A stretch of DNA of 64,000 nt from UBA7703 sp034926785. GTDB taxonomy: Bacteria; Bacillota; Clostridia; Christensenellales; CAG-138. Shown here one piece after another: positions 48,998-57,905 of this stretch. The stretch spans positions 36,661 to 100,660 of the forward strand of contig JAYFQU010000001.1 of assembly GCA_034926785.1 (NCBI GenBank), read 5' to 3'. The translations under genes were made by a program, and so were the position numbers. The first letter of the stretch is position 1. The number at the start of each line of letters is the position of its first letter. The notes under the pieces were generated by a model that worked only from the letters and a program-made list of their open reading frames with translations, had not been told where the DNA came from and did no database searches.

Positions 48998-49345
48998 TTA
49001 TTGCTCCTTGATCACCACCGGAATCCCGCAGACGAGCCGCACCACGCGATCCGCGCGCTCGGCCAAACGAATGCAGAGCCTTCCGGCTGCTTCCCGTGCC
49101 TGCCGATCCCTTGCCGAGAGAGGGACGATGCCGCTGCCGACCTCGTCGCAGACCACGACCTCTTTCGTCAGCAGGCGATCAAACAGCTCCGGCGCGTGGT
49201 CGGGGTCGTCAAACACGATGTTCTGTAGATGATACACCACGCGGCGATCATCGATCAACCCATCGGCGATCTCTTCTCCGGAATATCCCAAAGATTTTAC
49301 ATAGTCGAGCTTGCCGCTGCACGCGCCGCCGATCACCAGAACCAT
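48998..49345 (-). CDS. Short CobU/CobP-like protein lacking the guanylylation motif
   Basis: A 115-residue P-loop protein related to adenosylcobinamide kinase/guanylyltransferase. It has a Walker-like MVLVIGGACSGKLDYV, then CDEVGSGIVPLS and a CobU-like C-terminus, ADRVVRLVCGIPVVIKEQ. It is about 60 residues shorter than CobU and the HRxxR segment that carries the guanylylated His is missing. A full CobU is encoded at 50124. It may be a kinase-only or regulatory paralogue. Start 49345 overlaps the end of cobS by 13 bases with GGGTGAT upstream; a much longer open frame in this phase runs antisense-like into cobS and is rejected. Confidence 0.75.
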   Translation of the reverse strand: MVLVIGGACSGKLDYVKSLGYSGEEIADGLIDDRRVVYHLQNIVFDDPDHAPELFDRLLTKEVVVCDEVGSGIVPLSARDRQAREAAGRLCIRLAERADRVVRLVCGIPVVIKEQ

Positions 49346-50127
49346 ATCCAAATCACCCTTTGCAGCAGAATCAACAGTCCAAGCATGACAAGTTCGCTCA
49401 CCTGCACGAGATATCCCGCGAGGTCCCCGCTCATACCGCCAAACTCCTTCTTCGCCATGCGCCCGACCAGCCAGCCGCTCAGCCCCGCGCCAAGCGTGAC
49501 AAACAGCCCCGCGAGCGGCGAGACGGCGAGCATGGCAATCGCGGTCACGATGAAGCAGGCCGTCAGCGCGCTCTTCGTCTTTGTCTCCGCGGCGGCGTCC
49601 GCCATACCGGAGAGCAGACCCGCGCCGGAGGATTGCGCCGAGACGGAACAATATCCCGCGACCGCGCGGCTCATCACCGGAATGCAAAACAGGATTACGA
49701 CGGAGAGATGATCCCCATCCAGTTGTGTCCCGAGCGCAAAATCGGCAATCAAGTAGGATGCAACGCCGATAACGGCGAACGCGCCAACATGCGGATCCTT
49801 CAAAATCGCCTTTTTCTTCTCCGGCTCCGCGTGGCTGGAAATTGCGTCCACCGTGTCGCAAAAGCCGTCGAGGTGGATCCCTCCCGTGAAAAGCACGGGC
49901 AGGAGCGCGACGCCCGCGCCGAAAAAGATGCTGTCAAACGCGAGCCAGCGGCACAAAAGCCACCAGAGCGCGAGCAACAGCCCCAGCGCAACGCCAACCA
50001 GCGGAAAGCCCGCGAGCGTATAGCGCATATGCTCCGGCTTCCACTCCGTGCGCGGCATCGGCACGCGCGAAAACATCATAAACGCCGTCGCAATCGAATG
50101 CAGCACATCCTGAACAAATTGTTTCAT
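49333..50127 (-). CDS. cobS: Adenosylcobinamide-GDP ribazoletransferase CobS
   Basis: A 264-residue membrane enzyme with about six helices. Family blocks: GGIHLDGFCDTVDAISS (Asp-rich, substrate/Mg2+ binding, about residue 84), AILKDPHVGAFAVIG and FGGMSGDLAGYLVQVSEL near the C-terminus. It joins adenosylcobinamide-GDP and alpha-ribazole (phosphate) to form the cobamide. It overlaps cobU by four bases at its start. Confidence 0.94.
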   Translation of the reverse strand: MKQFVQDVLHSIATAFMMFSRVPMPRTEWKPEHMRYTLAGFPLVGVALGLLLALWWLLCRWLAFDSIFFGAGVALLPVLFTGGIHLDGFCDTVDAISSHAEPEKKKAILKDPHVGAFAVIGVASYLIADFALGTQLDGDHLSVVILFCIPVMSRAVAGYCSVSAQSSGAGLLSGMADAAAETKTKSALTACFIVTAIAMLAVSPLAGLFVTLGAGLSGWLVGRMAKKEFGGMSGDLAGYLVQVSELVMLGLLILLQRVIWIWFW

Positions 50128-50651
50128 ATTGGCCGTTTCCCCTTTAATACCAGCGGAATCCCGCAGACCAGCTCCGCCGCAAAGTCGGACGAAGCCGCCA
50201 GTGCGCGGTTGAGCCGTCCCAGCGTCTCGATATAACGCCGGGTGGCCGAATCATCAAATCGCTCCGCGCCGCCGCCAACCTCGTTGGTCACGACGATCAG
50301 CGTTTCGCAGCGTTGCGAAAGCGCGTCAATATCCGCGAGTATCTTATCATAAACATCCCGCTCTCTGCCGTTTTCATCATACATTTCGTTGGCAAGCAGA
50401 TTGCACATGCATTCCAGCACCGCCGTCCCCCGCGCGGGAAATATGATACCGCCCACATCCGTCTGCCGTTCGATCGTGAGGAAGTCCCCGTCCTCACGCT
50501 GCCGCTGATGACGGCGGATCTTGAGCAGGCATTCCTCGTCATAGGGCCGCATGGTCGCTAGATAGTAACGCGGCGCGGGCAAACTCCGCGCCACGTGCTC
50601 GGCATAGGTGCTTTTTCCGCAGCCGGAGCCGCCGGTGAGCAGAATGCGCAT
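50124..50651 (-). CDS. cobU: Bifunctional adenosylcobinamide kinase/guanylyltransferase CobU
   Basis: A 175-residue CobU/CobP: Walker A LLTGGSGCGKSTYAEHVA, the guanylylation segment KIRRHQRQRE with its His (about residue 48), VVTNEVGGGAE and the C-terminal AELVCGIPLVLKG. It phosphorylates adenosylcobinamide and attaches GMP. Between cobT and cobS in the operon, overlapping cobS by four bases. Confidence 0.93.
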   Translation of the reverse strand: MRILLTGGSGCGKSTYAEHVARSLPAPRYYLATMRPYDEECLLKIRRHQRQREDGDFLTIERQTDVGGIIFPARGTAVLECMCNLLANEMYDENGRERDVYDKILADIDALSQRCETLIVVTNEVGGGAERFDDSATRRYIETLGRLNRALAASSDFAAELVCGIPLVLKGKRPI

Positions 50652-50662
50652 GATGGATCCCC

Positions 50663-51703
50663 TTACATGCCGATGTCGGCAAACGTCATGAGTTGGTAGT
50701 AAACCGCGAGCGCCTGATCCAGCAGCGGCAGCAGCGCAACCGCGCCCGTGCCTTCGCCTAGGCGCATGCCCGCCGAGATCATCGGCTCCGCGTGGAGCGC
50801 CGAGAGCACCGCCTGGCTCGCCGGCTCCGCCGAAAGATGGCTAAAGAGCATGCTCTCCCGCGATTCCGGCCAGATGCGGCTAGCAACCAGCGCGGAGGTC
50901 GCGCTGATGAACCCATCCACAATGATCGGCATGCGATAGAGCGCGCCGCCGAGAAAAATGCCAACCATGCCTGCGATGTCAAACCCGCCCAGCTTTGCGA
51001 GCACATCCACAGGGTTGTTCGCATCAGGCCGGTTCACCGCGAGGGCGCGCTCCACGGCGGTGATCTTGCGCCGGAGTCCCGCCTCATCCAACCCTGCGCC
51101 AACGCCCGTCATCTCCCGCGGCGTTTTGCCGAGCAGGACGGCGGCGATCGCACTGCTGGTGGTCGTGTTGCCGATGCCCATCTCGCCCGTCGCGAGGATT
51201 TGATATCCCTGCGCCTTGCAAGATTTCACGAGTTCAATACCCGTTTCGATTGCCTGCAGCGCCTGCTCCCGGCTCATCGCCGGGCCGAGGGTCATATCCG
51301 CCGTGCCGTTGGCGATGTGTTGATCAATCAGGTCCGGCGCGCTTTCGCGACGGAACATGCCCATATCAACCGCGATGCTGTCCGCGCCCGCCTGCTTTGC
51401 CATGATGCAGACGGAGGAGCGCTTGTTCGCGATAAACCCTGCCATCACCGCCGTAATCTCCGGCGGCGTGGAGGCGACGCCCTGCGCCGTAACCCCGTTA
51501 TCCGCGCAGAGCACAAGCACCGCGCGCCTGTCAATCCTCGGCTGCGCGCTTGCCTGCACCCCCGCGAGGGTAATCACCGCGCTCTCCAGCAACCCAAGGC
51601 TGCCGACGGGCTTGGCGAGGTTGTCCCAGCGCGCCGCCGCCTGCTGTGCCGCCGCACGATCAAAGGCGGCGACCTCCTGCCGCAGTTGTTCGAGGTTTGT
51701 CAT
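50663..51703 (-). CDS. cobT: Nicotinate-nucleotide-dimethylbenzimidazole phosphoribosyltransferase CobT
   Basis: A 346-residue CobT. Motifs: LAKPVGSLGLLESAV, VLVLCADNGVTAQGVASTP, ATGEMGIGNTTTSSAI, GGFDIAGMVGIFLGG and the C-terminal MRLGEGTGAVALLPLLDQAL with the catalytic Glu. It makes alpha-ribazole-5'-phosphate from a lower-ligand base. Start 51703 overlaps the btuD stop (ATGA); the longer frame into btuD is not CobT-like. No bluB or bza genes are seen, so the base is probably taken up or made elsewhere. Confidence 0.95.
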   Translation of the reverse strand: MTNLEQLRQEVAAFDRAAAQQAAARWDNLAKPVGSLGLLESAVITLAGVQASAQPRIDRRAVLVLCADNGVTAQGVASTPPEITAVMAGFIANKRSSVCIMAKQAGADSIAVDMGMFRRESAPDLIDQHIANGTADMTLGPAMSREQALQAIETGIELVKSCKAQGYQILATGEMGIGNTTTSSAIAAVLLGKTPREMTGVGAGLDEAGLRRKITAVERALAVNRPDANNPVDVLAKLGGFDIAGMVGIFLGGALYRMPIIVDGFISATSALVASRIWPESRESMLFSHLSAEPASQAVLSALHAEPMISAGMRLGEGTGAVALLPLLDQALAVYYQLMTFADIGM

Positions 51704-52473
51704 GGTTTCTCCTCCCGCCATTGGGACAGGAGCCCCCGCATCCATGCGGAGACATCCATCGCATAGGCCCTGTTCAAATTTTCTTTGGAAAACACACGCT
51801 CCGTTACGCCATAGGCGAGCGGCGCCCCCCGGTCGAGCAGCAGCGCCTGCGTACCATAGGCGCGCGCAAGGCTCAGGTCGTGTACCACGGAGACCACCGC
51901 GCGCCCGGGAATGTTGAGCCACTCGGCGATCAGCTCAAACACCTGCTTTTGATAGACCAGGTCGAGGTGGTTCGTCGGCTCGTCCAGCAGCAGCACACGC
52001 GGATTCTGCGCGAATAGCTGGGCTAAAAACGTCCGCTGCAGCTCTCCGCCGGAGAGGGTCAGCACATTCTGGTCGGCAAAGCGCGTCATCCCCGTGAGCT
52101 CCAGCGCGCGGGCGACCATGCGTTCCTCCTCGTCGTCCCCGCCGGAGAAAACCCCCGGCGCATAGGCATACCGTCCGAGGCGAACCACGGAGCCGACCGT
52201 AAAGCCGTAGCCCATCGAGTGCGTTTGGGAGAGCACGCCGACGAGCTTCGCGAGTTCATGCGGGCGGTAGCGCTTCACGTCTTTTTCCAGCACGCGCACT
52301 GTGCCGGAATATGCCGTGCCCTGGGACACGGCGTTGACGATGGTGCTCTTGCCCGCGCCGTTGGGGCCGACGATCATAAGCCATTCCCCCTCGGAGACGG
52401 AAAAGCTCACATCATCCACAATCGTGAGGTTGCCGTAGCGCACCGTCAGGTTGTTCACATCCAGCAGTTTCAT
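51700..52473 (-). CDS. btuD: Cobalamin/cobamide ABC transporter ATPase BtuD-like
   Basis: A 257-residue ABC ATPase of the FecCD/BtuCD type: Walker A IVGPNGAGKSTIVNAV, Q-loop VGVLSQTHSMGYG, signature LSGGELQRTFLAQ, Walker B RVLLLDEPTNHLD and switch His VSVVHDLS. It energises uptake of cobamides, given the riboswitch and neighbouring cob genes. Overlaps btuC and cobT by four bases. Confidence 0.92.
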   Translation of the reverse strand: MKLLDVNNLTVRYGNLTIVDDVSFSVSEGEWLMIVGPNGAGKSTIVNAVSQGTAYSGTVRVLEKDVKRYRPHELAKLVGVLSQTHSMGYGFTVGSVVRLGRYAYAPGVFSGGDDEEERMVARALELTGMTRFADQNVLTLSGGELQRTFLAQLFAQNPRVLLLDEPTNHLDLVYQKQVFELIAEWLNIPGRAVVSVVHDLSLARAYGTQALLLDRGAPLAYGVTERVFSKENLNRAYAMDVSAWMRGLLSQWREEKP

Positions 52474-53567
52474 AGGCGTACCCTCTTGGATCGATAGAAG
52501 ATCACGATAAAGAGAAACGCGCCGATGAACGAGGTCACGACGCCAATGGGCAGCTCAATCGGATTGAGCAGAATCCGCGCGACCAGATCCGCCAGCATAA
52601 GAAACACCGCTCCCCCAAAGAGGGACGCGGGCAGCAGCCGCTTGTGATCCGGGCCAACGATCATCCGCACCATATGCGGCGTGACAAGACCGACGAACCC
52701 GATGGTTCCGCCGATGGAGACGCAGACGCCGATGAGCGCGCTGACCGTGACGAGCAGCATCAGTTTCACCCGCCGGACGGGCACGCCGATATGCCGCGCG
52801 TTATCCTCGCTCACCGCAAAGGCATTGAGTTCACGTGAATAGCGCAAAATCACGCCGCCGAACACGACGAGGGCGCAGAGCAGCACAAGCGCGTTTTGCA
52901 GGCTTGTACCCAGCAGCGATCCCATCGTCCAGAAGGTGATCTGCTTGACACGGTCGGACGCAAAGGAGATGATGAGCGCGAGAATGCTCGAAACAAACAT
53001 CGAGTAGATCACCCCGATGAGGATAATCGTGTTGGTAGACATGGAATAGTCGATCTTATACGCGAGTGAGAGGATGATCAGCAACGAGAGAAACGCAAAC
53101 ACCATCGCCATAATCATCGTCCCGGCAAGCGGAATGCCCGGCAGCGTAACGCCGAACGCAATCGCCACCACCGCGCCGAGCGACGCGCCGCTGCTGACGC
53201 CCAGCGTACTGCCGTCCGCGAGCGGATTCTTCAGGAGTCCCTGCATCGCGCCGCCGCAGAGCGAGAGCGCGCCGCCCGTGAGCGCCACGCAGAGCACCCG
53301 CGGCAGCCGGACGGAGAGGATGATCGGCACCGAGATGCCATCCGGCATCGGCAGGCCGAAAATCGCGTTCCAGATAACCGTCAGCGTTTCCTTCAGCGGC
53401 AGACTCACACTGCCGACGCAGACGCAGAGCGCGGCGACGGCGAGCGTGACAACCGAAAACAGGACGAGTTCATATAGCCGGAACCCCTCCCGTTTGCCGC
53501 CGTTTTGTTTTACGGACGCGGAGGGCGCGCTCGCGCCCTCCGCGTCCGATTGCGCATTATGCCGCAT
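52470..53567 (-). CDS. btuC: Cobalamin/cobamide ABC transporter permease BtuC-like
   Basis: A 365-residue permease of the FecCD family with about ten helices. Typical blocks: RLPRVLCVALTGGALSLCGGAMQGLLKNPLADGSTLGVSSGAS (only marked here by its start and end, residues about 85-130) and GFVGLVTPHMVRMIVGPDHK (the coupling helix region that touches the ATPase). The N-terminal 30 residues are a soluble extension. It overlaps btuF by 11 bases. Confidence 0.92.
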   Translation of the reverse strand: MRHNAQSDAEGASAPSASVKQNGGKREGFRLYELVLFSVVTLAVAALCVCVGSVSLPLKETLTVIWNAIFGLPMPDGISVPIILSVRLPRVLCVALTGGALSLCGGAMQGLLKNPLADGSTLGVSSGASLGAVVAIAFGVTLPGIPLAGTMIMAMVFAFLSLLIILSLAYKIDYSMSTNTIILIGVIYSMFVSSILALIISFASDRVKQITFWTMGSLLGTSLQNALVLLCALVVFGGVILRYSRELNAFAVSEDNARHIGVPVRRVKLMLLVTVSALIGVCVSIGGTIGFVGLVTPHMVRMIVGPDHKRLLPASLFGGAVFLMLADLVARILLNPIELPIGVVTSFIGAFLFIVIFYRSKRVRL

Positions 53568-54543
53568 TGGCCTTGGTCACAACCTCCAGGACAAAGTCAA
53601 AGAGTGCCTTCGCGCCATCCGCGAGACGCGGGCCGGGACGCGAGAGTTCGTTGGTTTGCAGGTTGAGGATATCCCCGTTTTTCACGGCGGTAACCCCCTG
53701 CCAGCCCGCACGGGAGAGGATCTCCTGCTCCGGCGTCTGCCCCTCGCCAAAATACATTGCGATGGTTACGATCAGATCGGGATTTGCCTCCAGCACCTGC
53801 TCCTCGGAGACCTCCGCCCAGCCGGTGACATTCGAGAATACATTTTTTAAGCCCAGCATGTTCGCAATCTCGTCCATAAACGTGCTTCCGCCCGCTGTCC
53901 AGAGGCCATACTGCAGCGGAGACACCTCAAAATAGACGCTCTTGCCCTCCAGCTCGCCCGCGCGCGCGGCAAGGGAGGCAAACGTATCCTTCATGCTGGC
54001 GACCACCGCTGCGGCTTCGTCCACATGCCCCGTCAGCGCGCCCATCATCGTGATTGCGGTGTAGACGCCCTCAATATTCTGCGCGTCGGATACCACCACC
54101 TTGATGCCCGCCGCTTCGAGCTGAGCGACCTGATCCTCGGTCTGCGCCATGGTGCTCATGAGCAGCACCTGCGGCTTGAGCGCAATGATCTGCTCAATGT
54201 TCGTCTCCATGCCGGACTGCACGGCGGGGATCTCCAGCACCTCGGCCGGGTAGTCGCAGTATTCGCCGCGGCCGACGATTAAATCCCCCGCGCCGACGGC
54301 GTAGAGCACCTCGCAGTCCGCCGCGCTGAGCGCGACGACGCGGGTTGCGGGTTCGTCAAGCGTAATCTCACGCCCGGTCATGTCGGTTACAGTCACGCCC
54401 TTGGGCGCTTCGACCGCCTCCGCGGGCGCCTGGGTTGCGGCTTCCGCCGTCTCCGGCGCGGACAAGGCCGGCGCGCAGGCGGAGAGTACGCCCGCGAGCA
54501 TCAGCGCCGCGAGCAAAGCGGAGAGAAGTTTACGATGGTTCAT
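53557..54543 (-). CDS. btuF: Cobalamin/cobamide-binding lipoprotein BtuF-like
   Basis: A 328-residue periplasmic-type binding protein anchored as a lipoprotein: signal peptide ending LMLAGVLSAC (lipobox, Cys at about 23), a Pro/Ala-rich linker, then TVTDMTGREITLDEPATRVVAL and the class III binding fold with one long linking helix. It captures cobalamin or cobinamide outside the cell. Start 54543 follows AAAGGGGAACCATCCAAC. It is the first gene of the operon, 80 bases after the riboswitch terminator. Confidence 0.92.
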   Translation of the reverse strand: MNHRKLLSALLAALMLAGVLSACAPALSAPETAEAATQAPAEAVEAPKGVTVTDMTGREITLDEPATRVVALSAADCEVLYAVGAGDLIVGRGEYCDYPAEVLEIPAVQSGMETNIEQIIALKPQVLLMSTMAQTEDQVAQLEAAGIKVVVSDAQNIEGVYTAITMMGALTGHVDEAAAVVASMKDTFASLAARAGELEGKSVYFEVSPLQYGLWTAGGSTFMDEIANMLGLKNVFSNVTGWAEVSEEQVLEANPDLIVTIAMYFGEGQTPEQEILSRAGWQGVTAVKNGDILNLQTNELSRPGPRLADGAKALFDFVLEVVTKANAA

Positions 54544-54622
54544 GTTGGATGGTTCCCCTTTCAAGTAAAGATTGAAACGATCTGTCTTAAATGAATAGGG
54601 CCGAACGGGAAGCAATCCAAAT

Positions 54623-54656
54623 AAAAAAACTGCTCCGCTCTTTGAGGAGAGGGAGC
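54623..54656 (-). terminator. Riboswitch-controlled terminator in front of btuF
   Basis: Minus strand GCTCCCTCT...AGAGcGGAGC followed by AGTTTTTTT. It lies between the cobalamin riboswitch and btuF, indicating control by transcription termination. Confidence 0.88.
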
Positions 54657-54719
54657 AATCAAAACATCGCGTGTAATTTGCGCAATCTATAGCTTCACTC
54701 CACCCCAGGAGTATCTTTC

Positions 54720-54948
54720 ATGCGCAAACAGGTCTCCCGGCTTTGCTTCATTCTACTGGGACGCCTTCCCGCAGCAAACTGCTGCAGTGGCTTTTCGTGT
54801 CCGTTCGTCCGCTTCACGGTTACTGGGGTAGCTCGGAGTTTTCATCCGCATTCCCTTGGCAAACTACCGTTTGCCAGCGCTTTTTCAAGCGCAGATGCAC
54901 ACGCTATTCATTTGCCTACAGTATAATTGGAACAGCCGAATGCGTCAA
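54720..54948 (-). promoter_or_regulatory. Promoter and cobalamin riboswitch of the btu-cob operon
   Basis: Promoter: TTGACG (54943-54948), 17-base spacer, TATACT (54920-54925) on the minus strand. The transcript starts directly at the riboswitch, about 54910-54720. Diagnostic parts read on the minus strand are the B12 box AGCCGGGAGACCTG (about 54730-54743), the upstream GCCACTG, and AAGGGAATGCGGATGAAAAC / CTCCGAGCTACCCC in the core. Binding of adenosylcobalamin should favour the terminator at 54623. The stretch 54949-55084 holds no gene. Confidence 0.92.
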
Positions 54949-55084
54949 TGTAAATTCTTGCGCTTTCGGTGGATTCCGATGACGGTATGTGCCGATTCTT
55001 TACCCGGTTTTTGCGAATAACTTCTCATTTTTCACGGATTGTGATACCATGTTACCGGGATGAAAATGGGGGTATTTTGACGAC

Positions 55085-56683
55085 ATGAAGACACTGCTCC
55101 AGCACTGCCGCATCTATGACGGAACGGGCGCGGAGGCCTATTCCGGCGATATTTTAATCGAAAACGACAGGATTATCGAGGTTGCGCCGCAGATCGTAGC
55201 GGACGGCGCCGCGGTGGTTGATCTCGGGGGGAAGAGCGTCTCCTCCGGCTTTTTTGACGCGCACTCGCACAACGACTGGTTTGCGGCGAAGCGGAATCCC
55301 CGACCGTATTTTGAACCGTTTGTCCGGCAGGGCATCACCTCGTTCATCACGGGAAACTGCGGACTCTCCATGACAGGTTTTTCGCCGGAGAGCCCCTATC
55401 TGGATAAGATCGGCGCTGGACTTTTCCATATGGACGACCTCACGGGGATCTATCCCGATGCGGACGCGCTCTTTCGCGCTGTAGACGGCAATACCCCGCT
55501 CAATATTGCAACGTTAAGCGGGCACTGCTCCGCCCGCGCGAGCGGAACGGGCTACAGCAACCGCCCGCTGACGCAGCGGGAGCAGGCTCAGATGCTCGCG
55601 CTGCTCGAACGGAATCTACAACAGGGCGCCTGTGGTGTTTCACTGGGGCTGATGTATGAACCGGGCCTTTACGCGCCGAAGGAGGAGCTGCGCGCCGTCG
55701 CCGAGCTCTGCGCGCGCTATGACCGCCCGCTGACCGTCCACCCGCGCGCCTGCTCCGCCGTGTCCATGGCGTATCCGGAGCTGCTCGGCAGGCCGCATCT
55801 GCTGCGCGCGCTGGACGAACTGGAGGAAATCACGCGCGGGCTCAACGTCAAGCTGCAATATTCCCACGCGATCTTTGTCGGCAAGAGCTCCTTCCGCTGC
55901 AAGGACGCGCTCGTCGCCGGAATTGAGCGCATGCGCCAAAACGGCGTGGACGCAATGTTCGATCTCTATGCCGAGCTCCTCGGCGTGTCGGTCATCACCG
56001 TCATCATGCCAACGTGGTATCAGGCGCTCTCCCCCAAAGAGAAGCGAACGTTTTTCAACAAATTCCGCTTCCGTGTGCTGACCAACGCTTCCATCGTGCT
56101 GCTCGGCTTCGGGTTTAACGACATCCAGATTGCCTATATCGGCCCGGGCTATGAGGAATATGAAGGAAAGACCGTTCACCAGATTGCCAAAGAGCGCAGA
56201 ATGAACGACCTAGACGCATACCTTATGCTCTGCGAGCAGAGTAATTTTGCGGGGCGCGTCAACATGGGGCCCTATAGCACGCCGGGGATCGTCTACGAGC
56301 TCTCGCGCCATAGCCATGCGCTCTATATGACCGACGCTTGGGTTGAGGAACACGGCGTGCAAAACCCGGCGATCTATGACTGCTTTCCGAAGTTTTTGCA
56401 GCTCGCCCTCCTTTCCCCGGATAACGCCCTGCCGCGCGCCATCCGCAAAATGACCGGTGCTGTGGCGGATCGCTTCTCCATACCGGAACGCGGCTATGTC
56501 AAAGCAGGGTATTTTGCCGATCTGACGGTGTTTGACGAAGCGGAAATCCGGCATGCGACGCCCGATCAGCCCAAGGCGTTTGGCATCGATCGCGTCTATG
56601 TCAACGGCAGGCTGGTGCTCAACGGCGGTCATCTGGACGAGGACGCCTTCGCGGAGGCGGGACGCGCACTGCGCGCGAAGTGA
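55085..56683 (+). CDS. Amidohydrolase, N-acyl-D-amino-acid deacylase-like
   Basis: A 532-residue metal-dependent amidohydrolase of the D-aminoacylase branch: N-terminal beta domain (ILIENDRIIEVAPQI, VVDLGGKSVSSGFFDAHSHND with the HxH metal ligands), then TSFITGNCGLSMTGF, where the Cys of GNCG is a metal ligand in D-aminoacylases, later His in LTVHPRACSAVS and LQYSHAIFVGKS, and the Asp in ALYMTDAWVEEHG. The C-terminus has the usual KAGYFADLTVFD segment. Substrate may be N-acyl-D-amino acids or a cyclic amide. GGGGG lies upstream of the ATG. It is followed by a LysR gene, 54 bases on. Confidence 0.82.
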   Translation: MKTLLQHCRIYDGTGAEAYSGDILIENDRIIEVAPQIVADGAAVVDLGGKSVSSGFFDAHSHNDWFAAKRNPRPYFEPFVRQGITSFITGNCGLSMTGFSPESPYLDKIGAGLFHMDDLTGIYPDADALFRAVDGNTPLNIATLSGHCSARASGTGYSNRPLTQREQAQMLALLERNLQQGACGVSLGLMYEPGLYAPKEELRAVAELCARYDRPLTVHPRACSAVSMAYPELLGRPHLLRALDELEEITRGLNVKLQYSHAIFVGKSSFRCKDALVAGIERMRQNGVDAMFDLYAELLGVSVITVIMPTWYQALSPKEKRTFFNKFRFRVLTNASIVLLGFGFNDIQIAYIGPGYEEYEGKTVHQIAKERRMNDLDAYLMLCEQSNFAGRVNMGPYSTPGIVYELSRHSHALYMTDAWVEEHGVQNPAIYDCFPKFLQLALLSPDNALPRAIRKMTGAVADRFSIPERGYVKAGYFADLTVFDEAEIRHATPDQPKAFGIDRVYVNGRLVLNGGHLDEDAFAEAGRALRAK

Positions 56684-56737
56684 AAAATATGAAACTATCG
56701 ACCCGACACGCACCCGCCGCGCGGAAAGGAGGACCGC

Positions 56738-57673
56738 TTGAATAACCTGTTGCAGCTGAAATACGCAGTCGAGGTGGAGAAAACCGGCTCCATCAGCAAA
56801 GCCGCGGAAAACCTCTATATGAATCAGCCAAACCTGAGCAAGTCCATCCGCGAACTGGAGGACGATCTCGGCATCGCGATCTTTGACCGCACGGCCAAGG
56901 GCGTTGTGCCAACCGAAAAAGGGCGTGAATTCCTCGGCTATGCGCGGAGCATCCTGACGCAGGTTGCCGAGATGGAGGCGCTCTATCGCCCTACCGACGA
57001 TAAAAAGACGCGTTTTGATCTCTGCGCGCCGCGCGCGAGCTATGTCTCCCAGGCGCTCACGGAGGTGATTCTCTCGCTTGGCCCGGATGCGGATTACAGT
57101 ATCGACTACCGCGAGGCGGGCGCAATGCGCACGATTAAGCAGGTTGCCAACGGGGTCAATCAGATTGGCGTAATCCGCTACCAGACCCTATATGAAACCA
57201 ACTATCTCAACGCGCTGACCGAGCGCTCGTTGCAATCTGAGCCGATTTGGGAGTTTTCCTGTGTCGCGATTATCAGCAATCGCCATCCGCTCGCGCAAAG
57301 TGAACAGATTACGGATCATGACCTGATCGAATATACGGAAATCCGCTATGGGGACGGTTCCATCCCGTCGCTGCCGGTCAATCAAGCGCGCGAGATTGCG
57401 CAGGCAATCGAAGCGAAGAAGACCATCACCGTCTATGAGCGAGCAAGCCAGCTCGAGCTCATCAGCCGCATTGATACGGTCTACGCGCTCGCCTCTCCCG
57501 CGCCGCAGGAGGTGCTGGATCGCTTTGACCTGGTGCAGAAACGCGTCGACATCGCCGGCAACACCTATCGCGATGTGCTCATCTACCGTACGGGCTATCA
57601 CCTCTCCCGGCTGGATCGTCTGCTGATTGAAAAACTGCGAGACTCCGCCGCGCGGGCGATTCAGGAATCCTGA
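56738..57673 (+). CDS. LysR-family transcriptional regulator
   Basis: A 311-residue LysR regulator. The N-terminal helix-turn-helix (YAVEVEKTGSISKAAENLYM, QPNLSKSIRELEDDLGIAIF) is followed by a substrate-binding domain with moderate similarity to CysB-type folds. Start is TTG with AAAGGAGGACCGC upstream, since no ATG fits the family beginning NNLLQLKYAVEVE. It is on the same strand and just after the amidohydrolase, so it probably forms an operon with it rather than the usual divergent pair. The inducer is unknown. Confidence 0.9.
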   Translation: MNNLLQLKYAVEVEKTGSISKAAENLYMNQPNLSKSIRELEDDLGIAIFDRTAKGVVPTEKGREFLGYARSILTQVAEMEALYRPTDDKKTRFDLCAPRASYVSQALTEVILSLGPDADYSIDYREAGAMRTIKQVANGVNQIGVIRYQTLYETNYLNALTERSLQSEPIWEFSCVAIISNRHPLAQSEQITDHDLIEYTEIRYGDGSIPSLPVNQAREIAQAIEAKKTITVYERASQLELISRIDTVYALASPAPQEVLDRFDLVQKRVDIAGNTYRDVLIYRTGYHLSRLDRLLIEKLRDSAARAIQES

Positions 57674-57690
57674 CCCAACACGTTCCTCGT

Positions 57691-57714
57691 CCCGGCTCCG
57701 GCCGGGATTTTTTT
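57691..57714 (+). terminator. Intrinsic terminator after the LysR gene
   Basis: CCCGGC-TCC-GGCCGGG-type stem followed by ATTTTTTTG. The T run overlaps the -35 box of the next promoter. Confidence 0.82.
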
Positions 57715-57770
57715 GTGCCTCGTTTCTTGATTTGTTATAATAATTCAATATTGATGTTAAAAATTAACAT
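57713..57770 (+). promoter_or_regulatory. adhE promoter with Rex-like operator
   Basis: TTGTGC (57713-57718), 17-base spacer, TATAAT (57736-57741). Twelve bases on lies ATGTTAA-AAA-TTAACAT (57754-57770), a perfect dyad close to the clostridial Rex consensus TTGTTAA-N4-TTAACAA but with a 3-base spacer. A second overlapping dyad AACAT-TCGTA-ATGTT follows. Rex would repress adhE when NADH/NAD+ is low. Confidence 0.55.
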
Positions 57771-57905
57771 TCGTAATGTTATAAATAGATATTGCTATAT
57801 CGATATCTATATACTGATATACCGTTTTTCTGTCTTCTCTCTTTACTCCGAATCCCGTATTCTATAACCAGAAAGAGAATATCCGGTGGGAAAAGCATGA
57901 TTTGA

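Noticed and set aside
50663..51922. A 419-residue CobT
   Set aside because: The added N-terminus lies inside btuD in another frame; the ATGA overlap at 51703 marks the real start.
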